This document shows, piece after piece, positions 42,496 to 52,486 of a stretch of 64,000 nt of DNA; the first letter of the stretch is position 1; each line of letters begins with the position of its first letter. The notes below the pieces were generated by a model. That model was not told the DNA's origin, searched no databases, and was given only the letters and a program-made list of their open reading frames with translations. The position numbers and the translations under genes were made by a program. Source of the stretch: Graphiopsis chlorocephala (Eukaryota; Ascomycota; Dothideomycetes; Cladosporiales; Cladosporiaceae); the NCBI GenBank assembly GCA_022828445.1, contig JAIZZJ010000013.1:992001-1056000 (forward strand). Direction: 5' to 3'.

Positions 42496-43004
42496 ATGTC
42501 CACCACTGCCACGGCCTACGAGGCCCGCTCACTCTTCCGTTCTCTTTTGCGCCAGAGCAAGCAATTCGCCGCATACAACTTCCGCGAGTACGCAAAGAGG
42601 AGGACAGTAGATGCTTTCAGGGAGGCCAGGTCGGAGAGCGATGCGCGCAAAGTGCAGGAGTTGATGCAGAAGGGTCTTAAGGAGCTACAAGTGTTGAAGG
42701 TGTGTATTGCTGGGTGTTTGGAAATTGGATTGTTTTGGTGGACATTTCGGCAAATGCACGTGTTTGAGAGAACGGCTGCAAGAGGTGGGGTTTGGAAGAG
42801 CGATTTACTGACGATTTGGTGCATACAGAGACAAACAGTCGTATCACAATTCTTCCAGCTTGATCGCTTAGTGGTCGAAGGTGGCAAGACTGGCAAGCAG
42901 ACCGGAAACCGTGGTGGTATTGTGAGGCAGACTGAGCACGGGTACGTATCATCTTCTTGGATCAGAGAGCAAGAGGCTGACAGCATCCTCACAGCTGGGA
43001 CTAA
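42496..43004 (+). CDS. isd11: ISD11 / LYRM4, LYR-motif subunit of the mitochondrial cysteine desulfurase
   Basis: Exons 42496..42699, 42829..42941 and 42995..43004 (10 nt, ending TGG GAC TAA); introns 129 and 53 bp; 108 aa. Stabilises the Nfs1 cysteine desulfurase for Fe-S cluster assembly in the matrix. The LYR-type start is seen as ARSLFRSLLRQSKQFAAYNF, followed by REYAKRRTVDAFREARSESD and the later conserved RQTVVSQFFQLDRLVVEGG. Length fits the family (about 90-110 aa). Confidence 0.92.
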
Positions 43005-43262
43005 AGTGGCAAAAACCGACGCAGACGCAAATTAATGAGCATGTAACAACAACTTTGAAGCATTTGTTGGCACAGAGACAGCGAACAAAGGAGAGGCACA
43101 CATTGTAAAAGTAAAGATTGGCGGATTTTGGCTCGCTTGATGATGAGAAAATGCTTGTGAATATACAGAGGGCGCACGATACGGCGCATCGTCATGGCTT
43201 TTGATAAGGGAAACCCGCTATAGAGAACGCCAAATGAAACACTATTAAGTTGCATGCCCGCA

Positions 43263-44159
43263 TTACCGCATGTTCGCAAGACGGCTGGGATGTATGCCTT
43301 CTGTATCGGCAGCACCGGCCTTGGAACCGCCGTTCGCAGCTGGCGCATCGCCGCCCTTCTGTTTGCCTGCCTTGCGCTCCTCTCTAGCCTTCTCTTTCCG
43401 CTCGAACTCGATCCTTCGCTCTCTTTGCTCCTCTAATCTCACGTTCTTCACCCGGATCTTCTCCTTGCGGGCGTCTGTTCCTCCTCCACCACCAGCCGTG
43501 AGCTCGACGTTGATCTTCCTTCCTGTCGGTTTCTTCGGCTTGGGTCCTCGTCCGAAGCTACGCGGTTGTGGCTCAGGCTCTACACCCTTCAGTCCTTCAG
43601 GCGCTTCGGGGTCGAAGTAGGAGTGGTGGAAAAGTTTCAGCGCAGTCTTCATGCGGTCGTAGCCCTCGAACTCCAGGAAGGCGAAACCTTTGCTCTTTTT
43701 GGTGGCCGGGTCTGTACGGTGGCGGAGGGTGAACGGTTGCAGGCTCTTGAAGTGCTCCTTGAGCGAGTCGTCTGTGGTGCTGTAGGGGAGGTTTCCGACG
43801 AAGACAATAAAACGTTGGTTCGCAGGTGGTGCCTTTTCTCCGTCTGCTGTCGCAGATTTGGCCTTGCGCTTTTTCTTAGGTGCAGGCGCTTTAGCCTCTG
43901 TCTGCTCGCCTTCTGCGGTCGTCTCTTTGTCCGATCTCTTGCGCTTCTTCGACTCAGCAGTAGCAGGTGTGACCACAGGAATCAACTCCTTCTGCGGCTC
44001 CTCTTGATCCTCAGGTCCATCCTCTTTGGGAACGGGCTCTGGCTCCGCAGGCACAACCTTCTTCTTCTTGTCCTTCTTGAATTTGTTGGCGCGCTCGGCG
44101 TCACGCTGGGCGCGCTTCTCCTTTCGTGAGACGGCAGCTGCAGAAGCGTCTTCTGACAT
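43263..44159 (-). CDS. NOP6-like RRM protein (nucleolar, ribosome biogenesis)
   Basis: Intronless, 298 aa. A Lys-rich N-terminus (KFKKDKKKKVVPAEPEPVPK, KKRKRSDKETTAEGEQ) carries likely nuclear/nucleolar signals. A single RRM lies at about 115-190: RNP2 FIVFVGNLPYSTTDD and RNP1 KSKGFAFLEFEGYDRM. A Gly/Arg/Lys-rich linker and a charged C-terminal helix (RLEEQRERRIEFERKEKARE) follow, ending IHPSRLANMR. This layout is that of the fungal Nop6-type RRM proteins, which assist 40S subunit assembly in yeast. Confidence 0.87.
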   Translation of the reverse strand: MSEDASAAAVSRKEKRAQRDAERANKFKKDKKKKVVPAEPEPVPKEDGPEDQEEPQKELIPVVTPATAESKKRKRSDKETTAEGEQTEAKAPAPKKKRKAKSATADGEKAPPANQRFIVFVGNLPYSTTDDSLKEHFKSLQPFTLRHRTDPATKKSKGFAFLEFEGYDRMKTALKLFHHSYFDPEAPEGLKGVEPEPQPRSFGRGPKPKKPTGRKINVELTAGGGGGTDARKEKIRVKNVRLEEQRERRIEFERKEKAREERKAGKQKGGDAPAANGGSKAGAADTEGIHPSRLANMR

Positions 44160-44668
44160 GTTGATTGTGTATACGAGGTTGGTTGTATGTAATCGAGGAT
44201 CTAGATTTATTTGTCGGCTCTAAATTTCGCGACTGCTTGCGATCACTTCCCCACGCTTGCTCTTGCCGCTCTCCGCCCATCTCGCTTACTGCCTTAGCGC
44301 CTCAGGACCCCAGCCCATCAGAGGCGCATGTTGAGTGTCATATTATAAACGAATCATTGCCTGTCAGCCTCACTGGTAGTATACGAGCTGCGGCGGAGAC
44401 TGGACGCCGCAAGCAATGACCAAAGATTGATCATTTGGAAGACGCCGGAAACCAATGAGTCTTGCTGCAGCACTGCCACAGAACTCTTCCTTTCACGACC
44501 GAAAGTAGCACTCAGAGGACTGCCTGGTCCCCAAGGCATTGATTTATTCACTAGTGGCCCACCCATGGAAAGCATAGCCACCTCGGCAATCATTGACTCA
44601 GCTGAATATATTGCGCGTTCCTGCTGAGAGGGTTTGCGCACACCTACGACACCATCTTTTCTCCAGGA
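44160..44668. promoter_or_regulatory. Divergent promoter region, NOP6-like / MFS transporter
   Basis: 509 bp between head-to-head genes; no other coding signal seen. Confidence 0.4.
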
Positions 44669-46435
44669 ATGGCTGCGACCAAGAGCGCGAAGACGCTCAC
44701 GCATTCACAAGATACCGCCGGCGAAACTACGCCTTTATTAAACGCCTCGGAAAGAATCGATCGCAGCGACTCCGCTTCGATAGGCTCAAGCAATGTCACC
44801 AAATCGCTCCAGATATCAGAGCCTCCTTCTCCCAGCACAACGCAATCTGACGACGATGAAAAGCCATTCCCACTGAAGCAGATACTCATCCTGTGCTACG
44901 CCAGTGTCGTGGAGCCCATCGCCTACTTTATCATCTTCCCATACATGAGCGAGATGGTCGAGCGAGTCGGCGGCGAATCAACAGAGAACGTAGGATTCTG
45001 GGTTGGCACCATCGAATCATCGTTCTCGCTGGTCCAAATGCTCTTCACCATCTTCTATGGCCGACTCGCGGACAGTCTTGGCCGAAAGCCGGTGATGGTG
45101 TTCTCACTGGGCGGTATCGGAGTTGCGTCCGCCCTGTTCGGAGTCAGTACGACGCTTTGGCAGATGCTCGCCTTCAGATGTCTTGCTGGATTGTTTGCAG
45201 GCAGCTCGGTAACGATTCGTTCTATGTTGAGTGAGAATTGCACCAAGGAGACGCAAGCAAAGGCGTTTGGGTGGTTCATGTTTGCAAGGTAACCGCGCAT
45301 TTGTACCCTCAACTGCTCAATTAGCTGATTGAGATCATAGAAATGTTGGGCTCTTCATGGGACCTGGTCTCGGTGAGTCTTGAGCTACTGAATAGCCGAT
45401 TTTGCATTACAAGATACGCAGCTGACCATACTCGACTTCTAGGGGGCTTCCTCGCGAATCCTGCTACACAGTACTCTGCTTTCCGGAACGTAGCTTTCTT
45501 CCACAGCTACCCGTATGCTCTGCCGGGGTTTGTGTCTGGAGCGTTCTGCCTGAGCGCATCAATCTTGGGCATCATATCTCTTAAAGAGGTGAGTTGGCAT
45601 ATGCATTTGCTGAGTCGATGTCATCTGACGAATTATGAAAAGACACTCCCGAGCAAATTGGACGCCAACGGCCAGTCCAAACCGGACACCGAAATGTCAA
45701 CCTGGGAACTCATGAAAACGCCTGGGGTCGCGATAGTTGTTTTCATCTACAGCCACGTCATCTTCCAGGCCCTTTGCTTCACTGCTGGTTTGTCGCACCC
45801 TTACACCCTCACGGTCTGAATATCACTAAACATGACTTGAAGTTACACCCATAGCTCAATGGACCCCTGTCCATCTCGGCGGATGGGGATTCTCTTCACA
45901 GTGGATCTCCGTGTCTCTAGCCCTCGCAGGTTTCAGCCAAGCAGTGTGGATGCTATTCGGCTTCCCGTACCTGCAGCGCAAGACCAGCACCGGCACCGTC
46001 CTTCGCATCTGCTGCATCGCGTGGCCCATAGAAATGGCCCTTTACCCATTGCTCAACGAACTTCTCCGCGCAGGTCTTCGCCCTGCGTTCTGGATAGCTG
46101 CGTTTACGACCATATTCCTCGGCTCGGGAATTGCGATGTCCTTCGCGTGCATCCAGCTTTGCTTGAATGATATTGCACCGAGCCCGGCTACGTTGGCTAC
46201 GTTGAATGCTGTGGCCTTGGCCATCAACTGCGGGATGAGGGCTATTGCTCCGGTCGGCATGGCAAGTCTTTACGCGGTGGGTATTAAAGGTGGCTGGTTT
46301 CATGGGCATTTAGGGTGGATAGTGCTGACTTTTATGGGGTTGTTGTTGAACGTTAGCGTGAGGTGGTTGCCAGCAAAAGCTGAAGGTGATTTGCACCACA
46401 AGGCAAGACCCAGCGACGAGGAAGAAAGCAGATGA
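44669..46435 (+). CDS. Major facilitator superfamily transporter (ZIFL/YCR023C-like)
   Basis: Five exons: 44669..45288, 45341..45372 (32 nt), 45443..45588, 45643..45787 and 45855..46435; introns 52, 70, 54 and 67 bp; 507 aa. The cytosolic N-terminus contains ETTPLLNASER. TM1 starts at PLKQILILCYASVVEPIAYF, with the MFS motif A GRLADSLGRKPVMVF between TM2 and TM3 and FRCLAGLFAGSSVTIRSMLS in TM4. The C-terminal half has KTPGVAIVVFIYSHVIFQAL, VHLGGWGFSSQWISVSLALA and later helices, so about 12 TM segments in all. The acidic YISEMVERV-like region and overall layout match fungal ZIF-like/Ycr023c transporters. Substrate unknown. Confidence 0.9.
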
Positions 46436-46937
46436 GTGGAGAAACGGCGAATGAGAGGAACTTCTCTGGAATTTGGTGGCTGTAAATCGTCTGTTTGTAT
46501 AGTACAAAATTTAGGTCGTGCGTCGTGCTGCCGTGTGGCTGTCCTTCTCCTTCTATCTAGCAGATGCCATGTATAAGCCTTGGACCTTCCTAAACGGACC
46601 AACCGGAAGATCAGAATTTGCTCTTTGTATGCTTGGTGGGGACCAAGCTGAGATCTAGACCAGGCTACGCAAGACCTGACTAAGCCTGAGTGATTCCCAT
46701 TGAAGAGCCAACAGAAGGTTGACACCACATATTGACCACCTGGATCCTTGATCCACTGACCACCAAGAGAGGGATGAGAGGCATAGCTGCTATGCTGCCG
46801 TTGGCGCCAGGGCTATTGTGTTCAAGTGAGTAGCGAAGCCTTTTCGGCTGCTGGAGCGTGTCTCCACATCGTTTTGTTATCCTTGGGATATTCTGACAAT
46901 CCCAATGGCGGCGAGTCGGTCAACAAGAATTTTCAAT
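46436..46937. other. Convergent 3' region
   Basis: 502 bp between the MFS stop and the mitochondrial-carrier stop on the opposite strand. Nothing else seen. Confidence 0.35.
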
Positions 46938-48267
46938 CTACGACAACAGAATATCATATCCATCCTTTTGAATCTTGACGATGTCCTCGTCGACGGCATA
47001 CTTGCGACGCACAACCTCAAACACAATGAGGCCGATACTCGTGCTAGGAACTTGTCTCAGTGTCGATGCGAAGAAGTCTTTGTAAAGCCAGCGTCTCAAG
47101 CCACCATCCCGACGCGCCAATACCTGCACCTGTTTCCAAGTCTTGGTGTAAGCAGTGGCATATAGACCAAGCGCTTGCTTCTTAGTAGCGAATGATTTGG
47201 TGTATTGATGTGAGTCGATGTATTCCAGGCGGCCGTAGTGTATGTCTTGAACGCGGCTGAGAGGGTGCGAAATGGTCTGCTGTGCAAGAGATGCCGTGAC
47301 GCCGGCGAGAGCGATGAATGTAGGTTCAAGCATGTAGTGTGGTTTGATCAAAGGGTTTCCGGTGAGGTCCGCTTGCCGGTCTATGTGTGCTCGCTGTGAT
47401 AGAGACAGGTTGCCGTATTCTCCATAGTAATTGCTGACGTACGCATAGAATGACTGTGCTTTGACGTACTCGAAAATACCAAAGAAGAAGCCATACCCAA
47501 ACGAATCCTTGAGGAAGGAGAGTGACCAGCCTGCGAAGACTCCACGTGCGCCTATCTCCCTAGTCTTGACGTAGGCGTATTGCCACATGTGCTTGTATTT
47601 GCCCTGCATGAGCTCTGTAGCCTGGAAGCGTACTTGCAAGGCATCTACCGGTGCTGCCAGTATGCTCTGTATAGAGCCTGCGATGAAACCAGCTGAGAAA
47701 GTGGTACCGAACGAAGGAGGCGGATAGACTCGCTTAGTGGCGAGTGCGGACGGCGCGTGGATAGTCGCGAGTGTTTGCAGATATCCAGCATAAAGAACTG
47801 CTCCCACCATGGTATTGGCGACCAGTGGAGGCAGGACTTGATTAGGGATGAAAGACCATCCATAGTGCTTGACAGCATGTGCTAGCATAGCAGGAGATGT
47901 CATCCTCCATGACCAGCGCTCGCCAGCCTGTACGCTTGGGTTGATGGCTCGTACATAGCCCTGAAGTGCGTGTTAGAAGACGTAATACAAGTACAAGTAA
48001 AGTTAAGCATTACCATATAACTATTTCAGCGTCAGAAAAAGGGTTCTCATGCAGATTGCACGTAAGTTTGATTGTGTCTTACTCAACTCTGGTGCGGAAG
48101 AATGCTTTCACAGGCGCACGAAAGTAAAAAGTCAACATCCTCGCACTCAGTGCCCGCATACCAGCTGCGTAGGCGCCCGTGGCCGCATCTTTCTTCTGTT
48201 TCTTCTTGCGAGGATTGGTATCGAAGCCATCTCGAAGCCTGGGAAGCAGCTCATCGTCGAGGTTCAT
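46938..48267 (-). CDS. Mitochondrial carrier-family protein
   Basis: Exons 48267..48083, 48020..48014 (7-nt microexon TTATATG) and 47960..46938; introns 62 and 53 bp; 404 aa. The start MNLDDELLPRLRDGFDTNPR is followed by a Lys-rich stretch. The microexon joins FFRTRV to DYMGYVRAINPSVQAGERWS in frame. Carrier-type repeats are seen: FSAGFIAGSIQSILAAPVDA with LQVRFQATELMQGKYKHMWQ, GARGVFAGWSLSFLKDSFGY, GVTASLAQQTISHPLSRVQD and FASTLRQVPSTSIGLIVFEV. The PxDxxxxR-like motifs are only partly kept (PVDALQVR, HPLSRVQ), so it is a divergent member; the transported solute is unknown. Confidence 0.8.
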
Positions 48268-48686
48268 GCTAGAGGTGTGAATGTGCTATCAGAACTCCCA
48301 GACCATCATGATAGTATCGCCAGAGTAAATGCAGTATGCGTAGTAGTTCACCCAGTCACATGTAATAAATGTCTCCTTCACATGATCTTTGTCACGCGCT
48401 GCCATCAACATCGGAGAGGGACGGGAGTCAAGAGAGCGTTGCTGCCTGAGGCATGAAAAGTACTCTAGTGCTCGGCCAACGCGCGACGCGACCAAGCAGC
48501 AGTTGAGCTTTAGATATCTTTGATCGTCGCTTCTACCGTCCCCTCCTTCGCGCCCTCATCAACACAACACCCTCGCCACGCCATACACATCTTGCGACCT
48601 CACATCATCCTCGACCAGCACTGCCTCTATCATAGATCAACCTTTGACACACACCAAAACTACACTCCGGGCGTCACTCGCCCAAC
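48268..48686. promoter_or_regulatory. Divergent promoter region, carrier / SPT16
   Basis: 419 bp between head-to-head genes; the SPT16 side is C/A-rich, typical of a highly expressed fungal leader. Confidence 0.4.
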
Positions 48687-51600
48687 ATGGCGGACGAAGT
48701 GAGCATCGATAAAACCACCTTCCACAACCGCCTGTCCGGCCTCATCTCACAATGGAAGGCCGACAAGCGATCGGGAAACCCAGTCTTTGGTGACGCTGGA
48801 AGTATCGCCATTGTCATGGGCAAGACCGACGAAGCAGCTGGCTTCCACAAGGCAAACGCGCTTCAGTTCTGGCTGCTCGGCTACGAGTTCCCTGCGACGC
48901 TCTTCGTCATCACCCTTGAGGGCATGTACATCATCACCACCAAGAAGAAGGCCGCATATCTGGAGTCGCTCAAGGACGGCAAGACTCCCGTAGAGATCTT
49001 CGTCCGAGGCAAGGACGCTGCCGAGAACCAGAAGCAGTTCGAGCGCTGCCTCGAGATCATCAAGGGTGCGGGCAAGAAGGTCGGAGTCATCACAAAAGAG
49101 CTTTCGGGTGGACCCTTTGTGCAAGAATGGAAGACGGCATTTGGAGAGATCAGCAAGGACGTGGAGGAAGTGGACATCAGCCCTGCGCTTTCCGCTGTCA
49201 TGAGCGTGAAGGATGAGAACGAGTTGCGCTCAGTCAGAAATGCGTCGCACGCTACATCTCACGTCATGACCAACTACTTTGTCGACCAAATGTCAGACAT
49301 CCTCGACAAGGACAAGAAGATTTCGCACCGCGCACTCTCTGACAAGATTGCTAACAAGATTGACGACGACAAGTTCTTCCGCCAGATGAAGGCGCAAGAT
49401 TTCGACCCTGTCCAGCTGGACTGGAGCATCAGCCCTACTGTGATGAGCGGCGGCAACTTTGATCTGAAGCTTGCGACAGACCCAGATGACAGCAACTTGC
49501 ACCCAGGTGTCATCATCTCGGCCCTCGGTTTGCGATACCAGACCTACGCCTCCATGGTTGCCAGGACGTATCTCGTGGACCCCAACAAGTCGCAAGAGAG
49601 CACTTACAAGCTGCTTCTCAACGTGCATGAGGCTGTTATCAAGGAGTTGAAGGACGGCGCTCCGGCGAAGAACGCCTACCTTAAGGCTATCTCAGTCATC
49701 AAGGCCAAGAAGCCCGAGCTCGTGGAGAAGTTCGTGAAGAACGTCGGCGGAGGCATTGGTATTGAGGCCAGGGACTCCACCATGATCCTTAACGCGAAGA
49801 ATAACCGCGTTCTCAAGGATGGTATGACTCTCACCGTCACTACTGGTTTCTCCGATGTCGAAAATCCCAACCCCCAGGACAAGAAGCGCGATGCTAAGTA
49901 CGCTATGATGTTGAGCGATACGATCCGTGTCAACGCTGCAGCTGTTGGTACTGGCGAGCCTTTCGTTTTCACAAAGAAGGCGGCTTCAGACATGGAGAGC
50001 ACCTCTTTCTTCTTCAACGATGACGAAGAGGAGGAGACCAAGAAGCCCGCAAAGCCCAAAAAGGATGCGCGCGTTGGTGCTGTTGCTCAGTCGAACATTC
50101 AAAAGACGAGGCTGAGAGGACAGGGTGGATCTACACAGAACGAAGTGAAAGAGAACGCCCGCCGCGAGCATCAGAAGGAGCTCCACGAGAAGAAGCAGAA
50201 GGAGGGCAAGGAGCTGTACGCCGAGGACACTGGCAACTTGAACGGTGTTGTGGAGAAGAAGTTCAAGCGCTTCGAGTCTTACAAGTACGACACGCAGCTG
50301 CCAACCAAGGTGAAGGATCTTGTCATCCTCGCAGACCCGAGGAACAACTCTGTCATCTTGCCCATCATGGGCCGCCCGGTTCCTTTCCACATCAGCACAA
50401 TCAAGAACGCGAGCACAACCACCGAGGGCAACTTCTGCTTCCTCCGTCTCAACTTCCTATCTCCTGGCCAAGGTGTTGGCCGCAAGGAGGACCAACCCTT
50501 CGAGGATCCCAACGCACAGTTCGTCCGCTCGCTCACTTTCAGATCAAAGGATGCTCGTCACTTGACCGATGTCACAGAGCAGATCACAGAGATGAAGAAG
50601 GCTGCTACTCGCAAGGAGCAAGAAAAGAAGGACATGGAAGATGTTGTCGAGCAAGACAAGCTTATCGAGATTCGCAATCGTCGCCCTCACCGCCTGGACA
50701 ACATCTTCATGCGCCCTGCGATGGAGAGCAAGCGCATTGGCGGAGCTGTCGAAATTCACCAAAACGGTCTGCGCTACCACCACCTGGCTGGTGGTCAGAA
50801 GATCGACATCCTGTTCAGCAACGTCAAGCATTTGTTCTTCCAGCCTTGTGCTGGTGAGCTTATCGTCATCATCCACGTGCACCTCATCAACCCCATCATC
50901 GTCGGCAAGAAGAAGACAAAAGACATTCAATTCCTGCGTGAAGCTTCGGAGACCCAGATCGACGAGACCGGTAACCGCAAGCGCAAGCACCGTTACGGCG
51001 ACGAGGAGGAGTTCGAGGCCGAGCAGGAAGAGAAGCGTCGTCGTGTTCAGCTGGATAAGGAGTTCAGGAACTTCGGCGAGAAGATTGCAGACGCCGGCAA
51101 AAACGACAACCTCAGCATCGACGTACCTTTCCGCGAGCTCGGCTTCAACGGTGTGCCTGCACGCTCCTCTGTCACCATTCAGCCGACCACCGACTGTCTC
51201 GTGCAGCTCACCGAGCCTCCTTTCCTCGTTATCACCCTCACCGACATCGAAGTCGTCCACCTCGAACGTGTGCAGTTCGGCCTCAAGAACTTCGACATGG
51301 TCGTCATCTTCAAGGACTTCACCCGCGCGCCCGCACACATCAACACCATCCCTGTCGAGTCGCTCGATGCCGTCAAGGACTGGCTAGACAGCGTCGACAT
51401 CCCCTTCTCCGAGGGCCCGCTGAACCTGAACTGGGGCACCATCATGAAGACCCTCGTCGCCGACCCGCACGCTTTCTTCCACGAGGGCGGCTGGAGCTTC
51501 TTGGCTGCCGACTCAGACGGCGAGAGCGACGAGGAGGAAGAGGAGAGCGCTTTCGAGATGAGCGAGGAGGACTTTGCCAGCGAGAGCGAGAGCGACGATG

Positions 51601-51773
51601 AGAGCAACTTCGACAGCGAAGCCAGCGCCGAGGCCAGCGATGACGAGGTGTCTGAGGAGGAAGAAGGTGAGGACTGGGACGAGATGGAGAAGAAGGCTGC
51701 GCGCAAGGATCGCGACGGTGGCCTTGATGACGAGGAGAGGAAGCCCAAGGCGAAGGCTGGCAAGAAGAGATAA
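48687..51773 (+). CDS. spt16: FACT complex subunit SPT16
   Basis: Intronless, 1028 aa, normal length. Histone chaperone that with Pob3 reorganises nucleosomes during transcription and replication. The domain order is complete: N-terminal aminopeptidase-like lobe (MADEVSIDKTTFHNRLSGLI, LLGYEFPATLFVITLEGMYI; VMSGGNFDLKLATDPDDSNL), linker with QSNIQKTRLRGQGGSTQNEV, the dimerisation/middle PH domains (RPHRLDNIFMRPAMESKRIG, VEIHQNGLRYHHLAGGQKID, HLFFQPCAGELIVIIHVHLI; EVVHLERVQFGLKNFDMVVI), and a Glu/Asp-rich C-terminal tail of about 90 residues (ESDDESNFDSEASAEASDDE) ending in a basic KAKAGKKR. The codon use is biased to C-ending codons, fitting strong expression. Confidence 0.97.
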   Translation: MADEVSIDKTTFHNRLSGLISQWKADKRSGNPVFGDAGSIAIVMGKTDEAAGFHKANALQFWLLGYEFPATLFVITLEGMYIITTKKKAAYLESLKDGKTPVEIFVRGKDAAENQKQFERCLEIIKGAGKKVGVITKELSGGPFVQEWKTAFGEISKDVEEVDISPALSAVMSVKDENELRSVRNASHATSHVMTNYFVDQMSDILDKDKKISHRALSDKIANKIDDDKFFRQMKAQDFDPVQLDWSISPTVMSGGNFDLKLATDPDDSNLHPGVIISALGLRYQTYASMVARTYLVDPNKSQESTYKLLLNVHEAVIKELKDGAPAKNAYLKAISVIKAKKPELVEKFVKNVGGGIGIEARDSTMILNAKNNRVLKDGMTLTVTTGFSDVENPNPQDKKRDAKYAMMLSDTIRVNAAAVGTGEPFVFTKKAASDMESTSFFFNDDEEEETKKPAKPKKDARVGAVAQSNIQKTRLRGQGGSTQNEVKENARREHQKELHEKKQKEGKELYAEDTGNLNGVVEKKFKRFESYKYDTQLPTKVKDLVILADPRNNSVILPIMGRPVPFHISTIKNASTTTEGNFCFLRLNFLSPGQGVGRKEDQPFEDPNAQFVRSLTFRSKDARHLTDVTEQITEMKKAATRKEQEKKDMEDVVEQDKLIEIRNRRPHRLDNIFMRPAMESKRIGGAVEIHQNGLRYHHLAGGQKIDILFSNVKHLFFQPCAGELIVIIHVHLINPIIVGKKKTKDIQFLREASETQIDETGNRKRKHRYGDEEEFEAEQEEKRRRVQLDKEFRNFGEKIADAGKNDNLSIDVPFRELGFNGVPARSSVTIQPTTDCLVQLTEPPFLVITLTDIEVVHLERVQFGLKNFDMVVIFKDFTRAPAHINTIPVESLDAVKDWLDSVDIPFSEGPLNLNWGTIMKTLVADPHAFFHEGGWSFLAADSDGESDEEEEESAFEMSEEDFASESESDDESNFDSEASAEASDDEVSEEEEGEDWDEMEKKAARKDRDGGLDDEERKPKAKAGKKR

Positions 51774-52486
51774 GCTTAAGGCGGATCGAGTCTTGTCTTG
51801 TCTTTGCTTTTTGGAAGGGTGTCTTTCAATTTTTTGCTACTACAGGGGAAGCGACTGCGGCGTTTATCGGCGTGAAGCTTCATGTTCAGGATTTGTGTGT
51901 ACGATTTGGGTCTGATATGCTGAAGCACATGGCTACTGTAGACGTAGCTAGCTCAAGCTGGATGTGGCATGACCCACACAGATGCAGCTTTTGTATTCAA
52001 GATGACAACTATATGTTTTTGGACAATGACTTTGCAAGTATGACCGAAGTGATTACTGTGCTAACGATATCGCCATGCGCGCGAGATGTTCTGCAGTGCA
52101 ACGATTCGCACACTTAAAGCAATGGCCAATGCACAAATAAGGTGGAGATCACAATCCAGAAGTGACGTAGAAGTCACATTGTCAAGTTCAACTGGTTTTC
52201 AATTTTGTGAAGCTGTCTATTTGGAGGTAGGTGGGCCGCCATGTAGGCGGTCGGAAAGCTTCATCAGTCTCGTCGTCTTCTGTTCCTTGCATTTCATTCT
52301 CTGGCTGGCCGACAACAGACGTTCGGGGCCAGAAGTACTTCCGAGCTGGCAAGATCGAAGGAAGGCGTGGGCATAGAGCAGGCGAAGTCGCCAGTATGGA
52401 ACTCATCGTGGAGGTGGGAGTATTGCACGTGACAGACGTCGCGCACATTGGGTGAGTCGGAGGAACGCTGAGGCCAAGTGGTCGAT
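51774..52486. other. Convergent 3' region
   Basis: 713 bp between the SPT16 stop and the stop of the DEAD-box helicase on the opposite strand; AT-rich in parts; no gene seen. Confidence 0.35.
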
